64,000 bases of DNA from CBDCFV01 sp965261795 (GTDB lineage Bacteria > Chloroflexota > Dehalococcoidia > Lucifugimonadales > UBA3495): contig OZ253476.1 of the NCBI GenBank assembly GCA_965261795.1, positions 3,472,001 to 3,536,000 of the forward strand, written 5' to 3'. Every line of letters starts with the position of its first letter. The first letter of the stretch is position 1. Below are positions 43,904 to 51,773 of the stretch, one piece after another. Both the position numbers and the translations under genes were made by a program. Under the pieces are notes generated by a model that made no database searches, had not been told where the DNA came from, and worked only from the letters and a program-made list of their open reading frames with translations.

Positions 43904-44454
43904 TTTGATCTCCTTATCCAGCGCAGACTTGGTCTGCAACTGCCCGGACGTTGAAACAATGTCAAAGGACGCTGCATCGGTGCCACCGAGGATGTACGTC
44001 AGGGGGTCGTTTTCCGGGTCGGTGGCCGATACAGCGGTGCCGATGTCCGCACCCGTCCCCGCATTCTCGGAGATGCTGCGGGTTGTCGTCGACGTTTCGT
44101 CGAAAGCCGGCTCTTCGTTCACATCGGTGACGGTGATGGTTATGTCGATAGTGTCGGTGCCGCCGTTGTTGTCATCAGCCGTCACCGTTACCGAGTAGCT
44201 GGGTGTTGTCTCGGGGTCGTAGATCACTCCCGACTTTGTCTTGATCTGACCGCTGGCGCTGTCAATATCGAATAACGTTGCGCCTGTGGTGTCCAGGGAG
44301 TAGGCCGGCGTGTTGCCGGTATCCGGGTCGGTAGCCGTCACCGGACCTCCGATGTCGGTGTTGGCCGCCGTGTTTTCGGGGAAAGAACGAGTGGCGGTGG
44401 TCGCGCCGAAGTCTGGCGACCGGTTTGCTTCGGCCTCGACCGCCTGAGTCGTTA

Positions 44455-44682
44455 GTGGTCGACGATCATACCTACCGGTTCTCCGAGGCGAAGGCGGAAG
44501 AACGAGGAACGACGGTTGCAGATATACTATGCGAATACCTGAAGGAAACAACACGCCGGGAGATCGACGCCGCCGAACTGGAAGAGTTGTTCGAGACGAT
44601 TGTCAGAGAAGGGGAAGGTTTAGACCCCTCTGAAAACTTGTCCCGGGAGGAACTGCACAATAGACATGAGATTCGTGGATAG
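44455..44682 (+). CDS. Antitoxin-like protein, N terminus lost or altered
   Basis: From GTG 44455 it reads VDDHTYRFSEAKAEERGTTV, then ADILCEYLKETTRREIDAAE and a acidic C terminus with ENLSREELHNRHEIRG. This resembles VapB-type antitoxins where an initial Met-Lys-x-Thr-Leu strand precedes VDDHTY; that strand is absent and the upstream codons belong to the reverse cadherin gene. It overlaps the PIN toxin gene by 17 bp. An alternative TTG start at 44425 adds ten unconvincing residues. It may be 5' truncated. Confidence 0.6.
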   Translation: MVDDHTYRFSEAKAEERGTTVADILCEYLKETTRREIDAAELEELFETIVREGEGLDPSENLSREELHNRHEIRG

Positions 44683-45082
44683 CAACATCCCGATCTACGC
44701 AGCAAGCCTGGTCCTCGAGGATAGAGAAAAACAGCGGTCAGCAGCTGGGCTGCTGACCGCTCCCAACCTAGCCATGTCGGTCCAGGTCCTGAGCGAATTC
44801 TACGCTCAAGCAACAAGCAGAAGAAGACAAAGGCCGCTCAGCCACAAACGGGCTACTGAAATAATTGAGAGACTGCAGAGGTTGCACCATACCGAGCCGC
44901 TGACCGGCGAAACGGTGGACTAAGCGCTGGGCTACTGCGCAAGGTACCAAGTGTCCTACTGGGACGGACTAATATTGGCAGCAGCAAGTACCAGCGGCTG
45001 CGAAGCAGTTTACTCGGAAGACATGAATCACGGGCAAGTCTACGATGGGATGGAGATGATAAATCCCTTCTTGCAGTACTAA
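44666..45082 (+). pseudogene. PIN-domain (VapC) toxin with premature TAA
   Basis: The frame begins MRFVDSNIPIYAASLVLEDR (first PIN Asp) and runs to GETVD, then TAA at 44921-44923. The same frame then continues ALGYCARYQVSYWDGLILAA, SGCEAVYSEDMNHGQVYDGM and INPFLQY, the missing C-terminal half with the last active-site acids. So one nonsense mutation inactivates the toxin. Because the codon is TAA, not TGA, selenocysteine is not an explanation. Its natural stop lies within the end of MITE copy 3. Confidence 0.85.
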
Positions 45083-45206
45083 GAAACTATCTCAAAACTT
45101 GTCGCAGCACCCAACGCGTCATTCCCGCGCAGGCGGGAATCTATAAATCTCGGTCAGCGACGTGAGGAAATCAGCGAGACTGATTGGTTTTGAGATAGTC
45201 TTTAAA
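45080..45206. repeat. MITE family 1, copy 3
   Basis: 127 bp, from TAAGAAACTATCTCAAAAC to GTTTTGAGATAGTCTTTAA, with central ATTCCCGC-GCAG-GCGGGAAT. Its first three bases are the stop codon of the PIN-toxin frame. Confidence 0.9.
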
Positions 45207-45734
45207 GCCGGAGTCTCCCCTGGCTCTCCCTCCGTTTTCCCCGCCATCTTTCCCGTGTCCTCCGTCTTTCCTATCCCTCTCTCTGTTTTCCCCGTGAAGG
45301 CGGGGAGGCATATCCAACCGCTTTTAATCACACCCGTCTATCATCCGCGGTCTGGCGCTCAACCCGTTATTCTCGCCCAATCCCCGTCACTCCCTCTCCA
45401 GCAGGAATCCAAGGCAGCTCTGAGGCAGTTGCTTTCTTGCCACTTGGTGCTGCCGGATTCTCGCAAAATCCGGGTTAATGTGCAGGGGTATGACATTTCG
45501 GAGGTGACGGAACTCCATCTTGTGGCTCAATATAAGCAGCTATATATAGAGCCATTCCCCGCCTCCTCCCCTCCGTCTTCCCCCCGAAGGCGGGGAACCA
45601 TAGGCCCTGAGGTTGAGTGGATAACCTGATCTTAAGGAACCGAATGCCTCTGCCGGGCGTATACACCGGCAGAAGGGACACGTCTCGTCAGGTGAATGAC
45701 GTTGGGATGGAGCCGGCCGCAGGGAGGAATTGAG
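45207..45734. other. Gene-free spacer with REP-like CCCC/GGGG palindromes
   Basis: About 530 bp. A run of C/T-rich sequence contains hairpins of the form CCCCG-(TGAA/AA)-GGCGGGG near 45290 and 45580-45600. The 155-codon open frame at 45162-45629 crosses these repeats and the MITE end, and has no family resemblance, so I do not call it a gene. Confidence 0.6.
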
Positions 45735-46694
45735 ATGGCCGGTCATATGTATCACTTAGTGCGAAACAAGCTGATTGCCGCGAATGGGCTGATGCTGGCG
45801 CTGTACTTTACGGCGGCTTTAGGGCTGGCGGCGTGCGGCCAGTCCAATCAGAGAGAGAGTCCTGTACCACCAACGTCAACCGACCCTCCCGTGCGGGCAG
45901 CCGCTGTTTCACCGGATACCCCCGTGCTGGTCTCGCTCTACATTGCCGTGGACGGGGAAAACTGGCTGAACAACGGCAAGTGGTTGAGCGCGGCGCCCAT
46001 CGGCGAATGGTACGGGGTAACGACTGACGACAGCGGGCGCGTCACCGGGCTGGCCCTGGCCCACAACGGGCTGAGAGGAAAGATACCGGCGGACCTTGGC
46101 GGGCTCGACAGGCTGCAAGCGTTGCAACTCCCCGGCAATCGGTTGAAAGGTGAGATACCCTCTGAGTTGGGGGATCTCACCAGCTTGGAAAGACTTGAAC
46201 TATGGAGAAATCGGCTGAGCGGAGCTATCCCCCCGGAGGTGGGTAATCTCGCCAACCTGGAATTGCTCGACTTGGGTGAAAACCGGCTGAGCGGAGCGAT
46301 ACCCCCGGAATTGGGCAAACTATCCAGGCTGAAGAAGCTTTACCTTTATGTAAACGAGCTGAGCGGCGGGATACCGCCGGAGTTGGGCAGCCTCACCAGC
46401 TTGGAAGAAATGAATCTCAGCGGGAACAAATTGACCGGTGAAATACCGCCGGAACTGGGCAACCTGTTCAATTTGTGGTTGCTGGACCTTGGTGCAAACC
46501 GGCTAGGTGGAAAGGTCTCGTTGGAATTGGCCGAGCTTACCAATTTGGAAGAGTTGTTCCTTGGTGGGAACGACAAGCTGACTGGATGTATCGACAAAGC
46601 GTTGCGGGAAGTACAGAAAAATGATCTTGCTTCTCTTGAACTGCCTTTCTGTCCTGCTGCCGGCCCGTCGATGTCAGGCCGCACGAAAAAATGA
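45735..46694 (+). CDS. Leucine-rich-repeat lipoprotein
   Basis: The 319-residue product has a signal peptide ending in the lipobox ALGLAACGQ, so it should be lipid-anchored on the cell surface. About eight 24-residue plant-type LRRs follow (for example LERLELWRNRLSGAIPPEVG, NLELLDLGENRLSGAIPPEL), capped by a TGCI segment with two nearby cysteines. The N-terminal cap resembles LRR proteins with the W-x(n)-W-x-GV pattern (NWLNNGKW, GEWYGV). The start is ATG 45735 with AGGGAGG 7 nt upstream. The likely role is protein-protein or host interaction; no enzyme domain is present. Confidence 0.88.
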   Translation: MAGHMYHLVRNKLIAANGLMLALYFTAALGLAACGQSNQRESPVPPTSTDPPVRAAAVSPDTPVLVSLYIAVDGENWLNNGKWLSAAPIGEWYGVTTDDSGRVTGLALAHNGLRGKIPADLGGLDRLQALQLPGNRLKGEIPSELGDLTSLERLELWRNRLSGAIPPEVGNLANLELLDLGENRLSGAIPPELGKLSRLKKLYLYVNELSGGIPPELGSLTSLEEMNLSGNKLTGEIPPELGNLFNLWLLDLGANRLGGKVSLELAELTNLEELFLGGNDKLTGCIDKALREVQKNDLASLELPFCPAAGPSMSGRTKK

Positions 46695-46771
46695 CCCGAG
46701 CCATGCGCCCAGCGGGCCGAACCAGAGCGGGGTCCTATCCCTGGGCGGCGGTTCCTGCTGCCGCTCATCGG

Positions 46772-47944
46772 CTAAATAGGCCCGTCCGGCTCCAAACCCA
46801 AGGCCACCCGCCCGTATTGCTGGCCGCCCAGGTCCATGATCAGGCCGTCCCGGTGGGCCACGGCGTGGGCGTCCCGGTGGAAGCGTTGCAGGGACACGGA
46901 ATCAAAGAGGGCATGGCCTCCGCTGAGGTCGAACAGGCGGTTGACCGCTTGAAGGCAAAGCTGGGTGATGAATGCCTTGTCCCGCCGGAACCTGGCCCGC
47001 TCCAACGGCGTGAAGGCCTCGCCCTCTTTGCCCTTGCGAAGAATCTCGTCAATGTCCCAGTCCATCATCAGCCGCGCCGCGTCAACCTCAGCCGAGGCCT
47101 GGGACAAGCGAAGATGGATAGCCGGGGAGTCGGCGGTCCTGCCGGGGCCGGATGTCCCCACCAGCCTGGCGACAAACTCGTCTATCATTCCTTGGGCAAT
47201 TCCCAGCATCGGGGCAACCAAGTCCCAACCTAACAAGACGGGGATGGGCACCCGGTACCGGGCTTGCCGGTGCAGTTCCCAGCCGCTATAGTCACCGTCC
47301 CCGGCGGTGGTCACGTCCAGCACGCGATGATGGGGCACGAAGGCATCGTTGACCACGATGTCCTTGCTGCCGCTGCCGCGAAGCCCGGAGACAAACCAAT
47401 TATCCACAATCTTGAAATCCCCGCGCGGCGCCAGCACCCAATTGCGCTCGCTGATGCCGGACACCCCCAGGATCACCCAGCTTGCGGAGTCGCAGCCGCT
47501 GGAGAACTCCCACCGGCCGGACAGGCGGTACCCGCCTTCGACGGGCGTGGCGCAGGACTTGCCGACGTTCAACGAACTGGAGCAGAGGGCGTCGGCGCTC
47601 TGCCCGAACACTTCTTCCTGCGCTTGCAGAGGCCAATAGCCAACCAGCCAGGCGTGGGCAGCCCAGAGGCAGTAACACCACGCCGCGGCAGCGCAACCGC
47701 GGCCCAACTCGGCGGCCACGTCCAGGATCAATCCGTAGCCTAAGTCGAGACCGCCAAACCTTTTGGGAACGCCGATACGATAAAGCCCGGAGGCCAGCAG
47801 GTCGTTGACCGTCTCTTCCGGCACTCGCCGGAGTTCCTCTGTCAACGCCGCCCGCTCCTTGAGCACGGCTACCAACTCCGAGGCGCGTCGCAGCAGGTCT
47901 GCGGCGGTCAACGTTTCCAAACCATTGTCAGTTCTTACGGTCAT
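46772..47944 (-). CDS. Acyl-CoA-dehydrogenase-like flavin monooxygenase (group D, HsaA/DszC-like)
   Basis: The 390-residue product has an N-terminal helical region with ELRRVPEETVNDLLASGLYR, and PKRFGGLDLGYGLILDVAAE, where the acyl-CoA dehydrogenase fold begins. VEGGYRLSGRWEFSSGCDSA and GLRGSGSKDIVVNDAFVPHH are characteristic of the HsaA/HpaB-like group-D monooxygenases. The C-terminal block has LSGGHALFDSVSLQRFHRDA. Such enzymes take reduced flavin from a separate reductase and hydroxylate aromatic or sulfur substrates; no reductase is adjacent. Convergent with the LRR gene. Confidence 0.82.
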   Translation of the reverse strand: MTVRTDNGLETLTAADLLRRASELVAVLKERAALTEELRRVPEETVNDLLASGLYRIGVPKRFGGLDLGYGLILDVAAELGRGCAAAAWCYCLWAAHAWLVGYWPLQAQEEVFGQSADALCSSSLNVGKSCATPVEGGYRLSGRWEFSSGCDSASWVILGVSGISERNWVLAPRGDFKIVDNWFVSGLRGSGSKDIVVNDAFVPHHRVLDVTTAGDGDYSGWELHRQARYRVPIPVLLGWDLVAPMLGIAQGMIDEFVARLVGTSGPGRTADSPAIHLRLSQASAEVDAARLMMDWDIDEILRKGKEGEAFTPLERARFRRDKAFITQLCLQAVNRLFDLSGGHALFDSVSLQRFHRDAHAVAHRDGLIMDLGGQQYGRVALGLEPDGPI

Positions 47945-48059
47945 TGGCTCACTCCGGTTAACCTCGCGGTGTACCGGCTATCCCTGCAACTCCGTAATCG
48001 ACACCCAAGCCGGCCTGTTGCCCTGTTGCCCTGTTGCCCAATGGATAGGTCTACAACCC

Positions 48060-48122
48060 CGTCATTCCTCCCTCACAACTCGTCATTCCTCCCTCACAAC
48101 TCGTCATTCCCGCCTCACAACC
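48060..48122. repeat. 21-bp tandem repeat, three units
   Basis: CGTCATTCCTCCCTCACAACT occurs at 48060-48080 and 48081-48101, with a variant (CCCGC for CCTCC) at 48102-48122. It appears to be an amplification of the CGTCATTCCCGC arm of the adjoining MITE. Confidence 0.85.
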
Positions 48123-48212
48123 CGTCATTCCCGCAAAGGCGGGAATCCGCAGACTTCAGTCATCGAAGCGGCTATACCGGCAAGCCAAGTTGGTTTTGAG
48201 ATAGTTCCTTAA
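48123..48212. repeat. MITE family 1, copy 4 (right-hand remnant)
   Basis: It has the REP palindrome CGTCATTCCCGC-AAAG-GCGGGAATC and the right terminus GTTTTGAGATAGT, but no left terminus. Its outer end TTAAGG overlaps the typA stop codon (48211-48209). Confidence 0.8.
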
Positions 48213-50047
48213 TCCCGGGCGCGGGCTCCGTCGCGGCGTTGACGTTTCCGTCCCAATGCGGATAATCCCGCCTTGCGGAGACGAAGGTTCAGGGGTGTAA
48301 CTTCCAGCAGCTCGTCGTCACCGATGAACGCCAGGGCCTCCTCCAAGCTCATCCTCACAGTGGCGTTGAGGCGCTTGGCCACGTCGGCCGTCGAAGACCG
48401 CATGTTGGTCAGCTTCTTTTCCTTACAGACGTTAATCTCAATGTCGCCTTCCCGGCGGTGAGACCCGACAATCATGCCTTCATAGACCATAGTGCCCGGG
48501 TCTACGAAGGTATCTCCTCGGCCTTGGGCGTTGAGCAGGCCGTATGTGACAGCCACGCCGACCTCAGACGCCACAAGGACGCCGCCGCGCTGGGACTTTA
48601 TGTCACCTTCCATTGGTTCGTAGGAAGTGAACATGCTGCTCTTCACCCCATCGCCGCGGGTGGTCTTGATAAAGAAGGCATTGAATCCGATCAATCCACG
48701 AGTGGGTATCTTGTACTCCATGTGGACGTAACCGTTATCGCCGTACCGCATGTCACGGAGTTGGGCCAGATGGGCGGAGAGATACTCCGTCAGTACTCCC
48801 ACGTATTCTTCCTGAGTGCTGACATTCAGAATTTCGTAGGGCTCGTATATCCTGCCGTCGATCACCTTGGTGACGGGCGTGGGACGGGACACTTGGAATT
48901 CGAACTGTTCACGGCGCATGGTCTCGACCAGAATAGACAAGTGCAACTCGCCCCGTCCGGCGACGACGAACACGTCCGGGCTGGGGGTGGTGTCCACTTG
49001 CAGGCTGACGTTGGTCCGCAATTCTCTAATCAGCCGTTCGTGAAGGTTGCGGGAAGTGTAATGGGCGCCCTCCTTGCCCATGAAAGGGGACGTGCTGACG
49101 CCAAAGGTCATGCGTACTGTGGGTTCGTTGATGTCGATCGTGGGCAGGGCCTCCGGGTTATCCAGGGAAGCAATGGTATCGCCGATGGACACACCCTCAG
49201 GGCCGGTTACGGCCACTATGTCCCCGGCGCGGGCTTCGGATACTTCAATTCGGTCCATACCGCGGAACACGAAGATGCGTTCGAGGTTGTGGGTGCTGAC
49301 CGCCCCGTCGCGGCTCAACAGGACCACGTCATCCCGCAGACGGAGCGTGCCGTTGGAGATGCGGCCCACGGATACCTGTCCCAGATAGTTGTCGTAGTCC
49401 AAGGCCGCCACCAGCATTTGCAGCGGTGCGTCAGGGTCGCCGCCGGGCGCTGGCACCGACTCCAGGATGGCTTCGAAGAGGGGCTGCATATCCGTCCCGG
49501 GCAAGTCCGGGTCTGTGGTCGCGTAGCCTTGGCGGGCCGAGGTGTATAGCACCGGAAAATCCAGTTGTTCCTCCCTCGTAGCAAGTTCCAGGAACAGGTC
49601 CTGGACCAGCCCGACCACCTCGGCCGTGCGGGCTTCCGGGCGGTCGATCTTGTTGATGACGACCATCGGTGTCACGTTCTGTTGGAGAGCTTGGCGCAAT
49701 ACGTAGGTAGTCTGGGGCATCGGGCCGTCCACGGCGTCAACCAGCAGCAGACAGCCGTCGGCCATGTTCATGACGCGTTCCACCTCTCCGCTGAAATCGG
49801 CGTGGCCCGGCGTGTCGATAATGTTGATCCGGACGCCGCCGTAGGATACCGAGGCGTTCTTGGCCAGGATCGTAATACCGCGCTCCCGTTCCAGAGGGTT
49901 GGTGTCCATAATCAAAGCGCCCACCTGTTGGTGGGCCCGGAATACTTGGCCTTGTTTCAACAGCGCGTCCACCAAGGTGGTCTTGCCGTGGTCGACGTGG
50001 GCTATGATGGCCAGGTTGCGAATGGCGTTGTTGCGGTAATCAATCAA
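48209..50047 (-). CDS. typA: Translational GTPase TypA/BipA
   Basis: Ribosome-associated GTPase needed for large-subunit assembly and stress adaptation. The 612-residue product has G1 AHVDHGKTTLVDAL, G3 DTPGHADFSGEVERVMNMAD, G4 NKIDR and G5 SAR, then EF-G-like domains and the BipA-specific C-terminal block with QGRGDTFVDPGTMVYEGMIV and ALAFIGDDELLEVTPLNLRL. It ends in a basic GRKRQRRDGARARD. Its stop codon is supplied by, or coincides with, the end of a MITE remnant, so the original C terminus may have differed slightly. Confidence 0.95.
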   Translation of the reverse strand: MIDYRNNAIRNLAIIAHVDHGKTTLVDALLKQGQVFRAHQQVGALIMDTNPLERERGITILAKNASVSYGGVRINIIDTPGHADFSGEVERVMNMADGCLLLVDAVDGPMPQTTYVLRQALQQNVTPMVVINKIDRPEARTAEVVGLVQDLFLELATREEQLDFPVLYTSARQGYATTDPDLPGTDMQPLFEAILESVPAPGGDPDAPLQMLVAALDYDNYLGQVSVGRISNGTLRLRDDVVLLSRDGAVSTHNLERIFVFRGMDRIEVSEARAGDIVAVTGPEGVSIGDTIASLDNPEALPTIDINEPTVRMTFGVSTSPFMGKEGAHYTSRNLHERLIRELRTNVSLQVDTTPSPDVFVVAGRGELHLSILVETMRREQFEFQVSRPTPVTKVIDGRIYEPYEILNVSTQEEYVGVLTEYLSAHLAQLRDMRYGDNGYVHMEYKIPTRGLIGFNAFFIKTTRGDGVKSSMFTSYEPMEGDIKSQRGGVLVASEVGVAVTYGLLNAQGRGDTFVDPGTMVYEGMIVGSHRREGDIEINVCKEKKLTNMRSSTADVAKRLNATVRMSLEEALAFIGDDELLEVTPLNLRLRKAGLSALGRKRQRRDGARARD

Positions 50048-50324
50048 ATCAAATCACTCCTTATACCATGATAACAGGCGGCGCCACTTATTGCAGGAAT
50101 TTATAGCGACCTTCAAATCCCTGGCCTGAACGGGGCTTGGGATAGCTGTCACCGGCATATCGGTTTCGGGCATACTGGGCTATAATGGAGAGAGACACTC
50201 TTGATTAGCGCACCAAGGTTTGACACAAGAACGGAACGCCCCCTACAGCCCCACTCTTCTTGTTCACCCCCTCCCCGCTGATTCATCTGCGTCGCCACTT
50301 TATATTTAGGGAGTCCGTTCTCGT

Positions 50325-51713
50325 ATGCCTGTCAAATATCCGCCCGCCACCGTGCGCCGAGCCAACCACACTCAACATCCAGCCGTTTGCGATGACTGCG
50401 GCTTATCTACAACCCTCCCCTTCCTGCCAAACCAAGGCAAGCCGGTGTATTGCCGATCATGTTTCAAGGCCCGGCGTCGAGAGCCCGACCTGATGGAGGG
50501 TACAAAGACGACCAGTGCAAACCTGGAGAAGCCATGTGTGGAAAACGAGCAACCCGTTGACCGCGCCTCGGCCAGTGGCCCCATATTCTCCGATATGCCT
50601 TTGAAGTCCGCCACCAAGGCGGCGATTTCGAGGATGAACATATCCAAGCCCACACCTATTCAAGAAAAGGCCATCCCCCATCTCATGGAAGGGCGAGACT
50701 TGGTGGGCCAAGCGCGTACCGGGTCCGGAAAGACACTGGCCTTCGCAATACCTTTGGTGGAACAGTGCGACCCGTCAGTCCGGCAGATCCAAGCGCTTGT
50801 GCTGGTGCCTACTCGCGAACTAGCCATCCAAGTGGCTGGAGTCGTGGAAGCCTTGGCTTCTTCACAACAGCTCCGCGTGGCGCTGCTGTATGGAGGCAGG
50901 CCTTTGAAGCCGGAGTACGCGGCGCTGAAGAGAGGGGTCCACGTCATCATCGGCACTCCGGGCCGGACGTTGGACCATCTACGTCAACGGACGCTCGATC
51001 TGAGTTCAGTGCGGTTTCTTGTATTGGACGAAGCGGACGAAATGCTGGATAGGGGATTTGCCCCCGACGTCGAGTCCATAATTGGCCGGACTCCCAAGGA
51101 GCGGCAAACGGCGCTCCTGTCCGCAACCATGCCCGAGTGGGTGGCCCAGACCGCCGCGAAGCACCTGCGCCAGCCGGTAACAATTGAAGTGGACGCTGGC
51201 TTGCAAGCGCCTCCCACCGTGGACCACTTGGTCTACACTATCCAGAAGAGCGACAAACTGGAGGCCTTACGGACACTGCTGGACAGGCAGGATGATGCCC
51301 CGGTTATCGTCTTTGGCAGGACAAAGCATGGCGTCAAGCAGTTGGCCAGACAGCTGGATTCGTTGGGTTATCGGGTAGGGGCGCTCCAAGGGAATCTAAG
51401 CCAGAGCGCGCGTGAGCGGGTGATGACGGACTTCCGTTCCGGCGCCGCGTCGATATTGGTGGCGACCAACGTAGCCGCCAGGGGCTTGGACTTTGAGGAT
51501 ATTGGCCAAGTCATTAACTATGACCTGCCGGACTCGCAACTTCTGTTCACCCATCGCATCGGACGGACTGGCCGTATGGGCCGCTCCGGCGAGGCGGTAA
51601 CGTTTATCACGGTGGATGACGAACGGAAATGGCGCGAGATCGAGCGAGCCCTTGGCCGTAAGTTCGCCCGCAAGCCTTGGCGGACAGTCCGTAGGGAAAT
51701 GGCGGTCCAGTAG
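50325..51713 (+). CDS. DEAD-box RNA helicase with N-terminal zinc ribbon
   Basis: ATP-dependent RNA unwinding. All helicase motifs are present: Q motif (KPTPIQEKAIPHLMEGRDLV), ARTGSGKT, VPTRELAIQV, IIGTPGR, VLDEADEMLDRGF, LLSATMPEW, VIVFGRTKHG, ATNVAARGLD and HRIGRTGRMGRSG. Residues about 20-48 form a four-cysteine ribbon (CDDCGLSTTLPFLPNQGKPV then YCRSCF). The ribbon resembles the CxxC zinc-finger module found as separate small proteins in Chloroflexota; here it is joined to the helicase by a flexible linker. The ATG at 50325 follows GGGAG. It is divergent from typA. Confidence 0.92.
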   Translation: MPVKYPPATVRRANHTQHPAVCDDCGLSTTLPFLPNQGKPVYCRSCFKARRREPDLMEGTKTTSANLEKPCVENEQPVDRASASGPIFSDMPLKSATKAAISRMNISKPTPIQEKAIPHLMEGRDLVGQARTGSGKTLAFAIPLVEQCDPSVRQIQALVLVPTRELAIQVAGVVEALASSQQLRVALLYGGRPLKPEYAALKRGVHVIIGTPGRTLDHLRQRTLDLSSVRFLVLDEADEMLDRGFAPDVESIIGRTPKERQTALLSATMPEWVAQTAAKHLRQPVTIEVDAGLQAPPTVDHLVYTIQKSDKLEALRTLLDRQDDAPVIVFGRTKHGVKQLARQLDSLGYRVGALQGNLSQSARERVMTDFRSGAASILVATNVAARGLDFEDIGQVINYDLPDSQLLFTHRIGRTGRMGRSGEAVTFITVDDERKWREIERALGRKFARKPWRTVRREMAVQ

Positions 51714-51773
51714 CATCGCTCGCTGCGCCTCATGCTGCGCGCGTCAGGGAAAAGCCCGCGGGAACCGTGCGCT

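Larger units (their letters stand above)
41153..44450 (-). pseudogene. Cadherin/FN3 repeat surface protein, multiply disrupted
   Basis: At least eight cadherin-like repeats are recognisable (motifs such as SIAENTGTGVDIGDTV, SASGQIKTKSG, TVTADDNNGGTDTIDITITV), with one fibronectin type III domain (KPGKPTVSKASNNVVSVTWT) after the third repeat. The C terminus has a transmembrane helix SWYIAIIMMALAATIAGGST and a basic tail, but in a different frame. Defects are: a 1-nt loss near 43706 (TCGGGGTC, expected TCGGGGGTC), a MITE inserted at 41717-41929, and a further frameshift near 41390. The N terminus with its signal peptide is missing; homology stops where the antitoxin gene begins. Originally a wall- or envelope-anchored adhesin; now not translatable as one protein. 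Confidence 0.85.

Noticed and set aside
44921..44923. Recoding of the TAA in the PIN toxin
   Set aside because: TAA has no known natural recoding in such bacteria, and the position is not a Cys/Sec or special residue; a nonsense mutation is simpler.
45162..45629. 155-codon open frame in the spacer before the LRR gene
   Set aside because: It runs through the end of MITE copy 3 and REP-like C/T-rich hairpins, and its translation is Pro/Ser-rich with no homology.
48458..49549. 363-codon plus-strand open frame antisense to typA
   Set aside because: A shadow of typA; no motif, and no ribosome-binding site of note.
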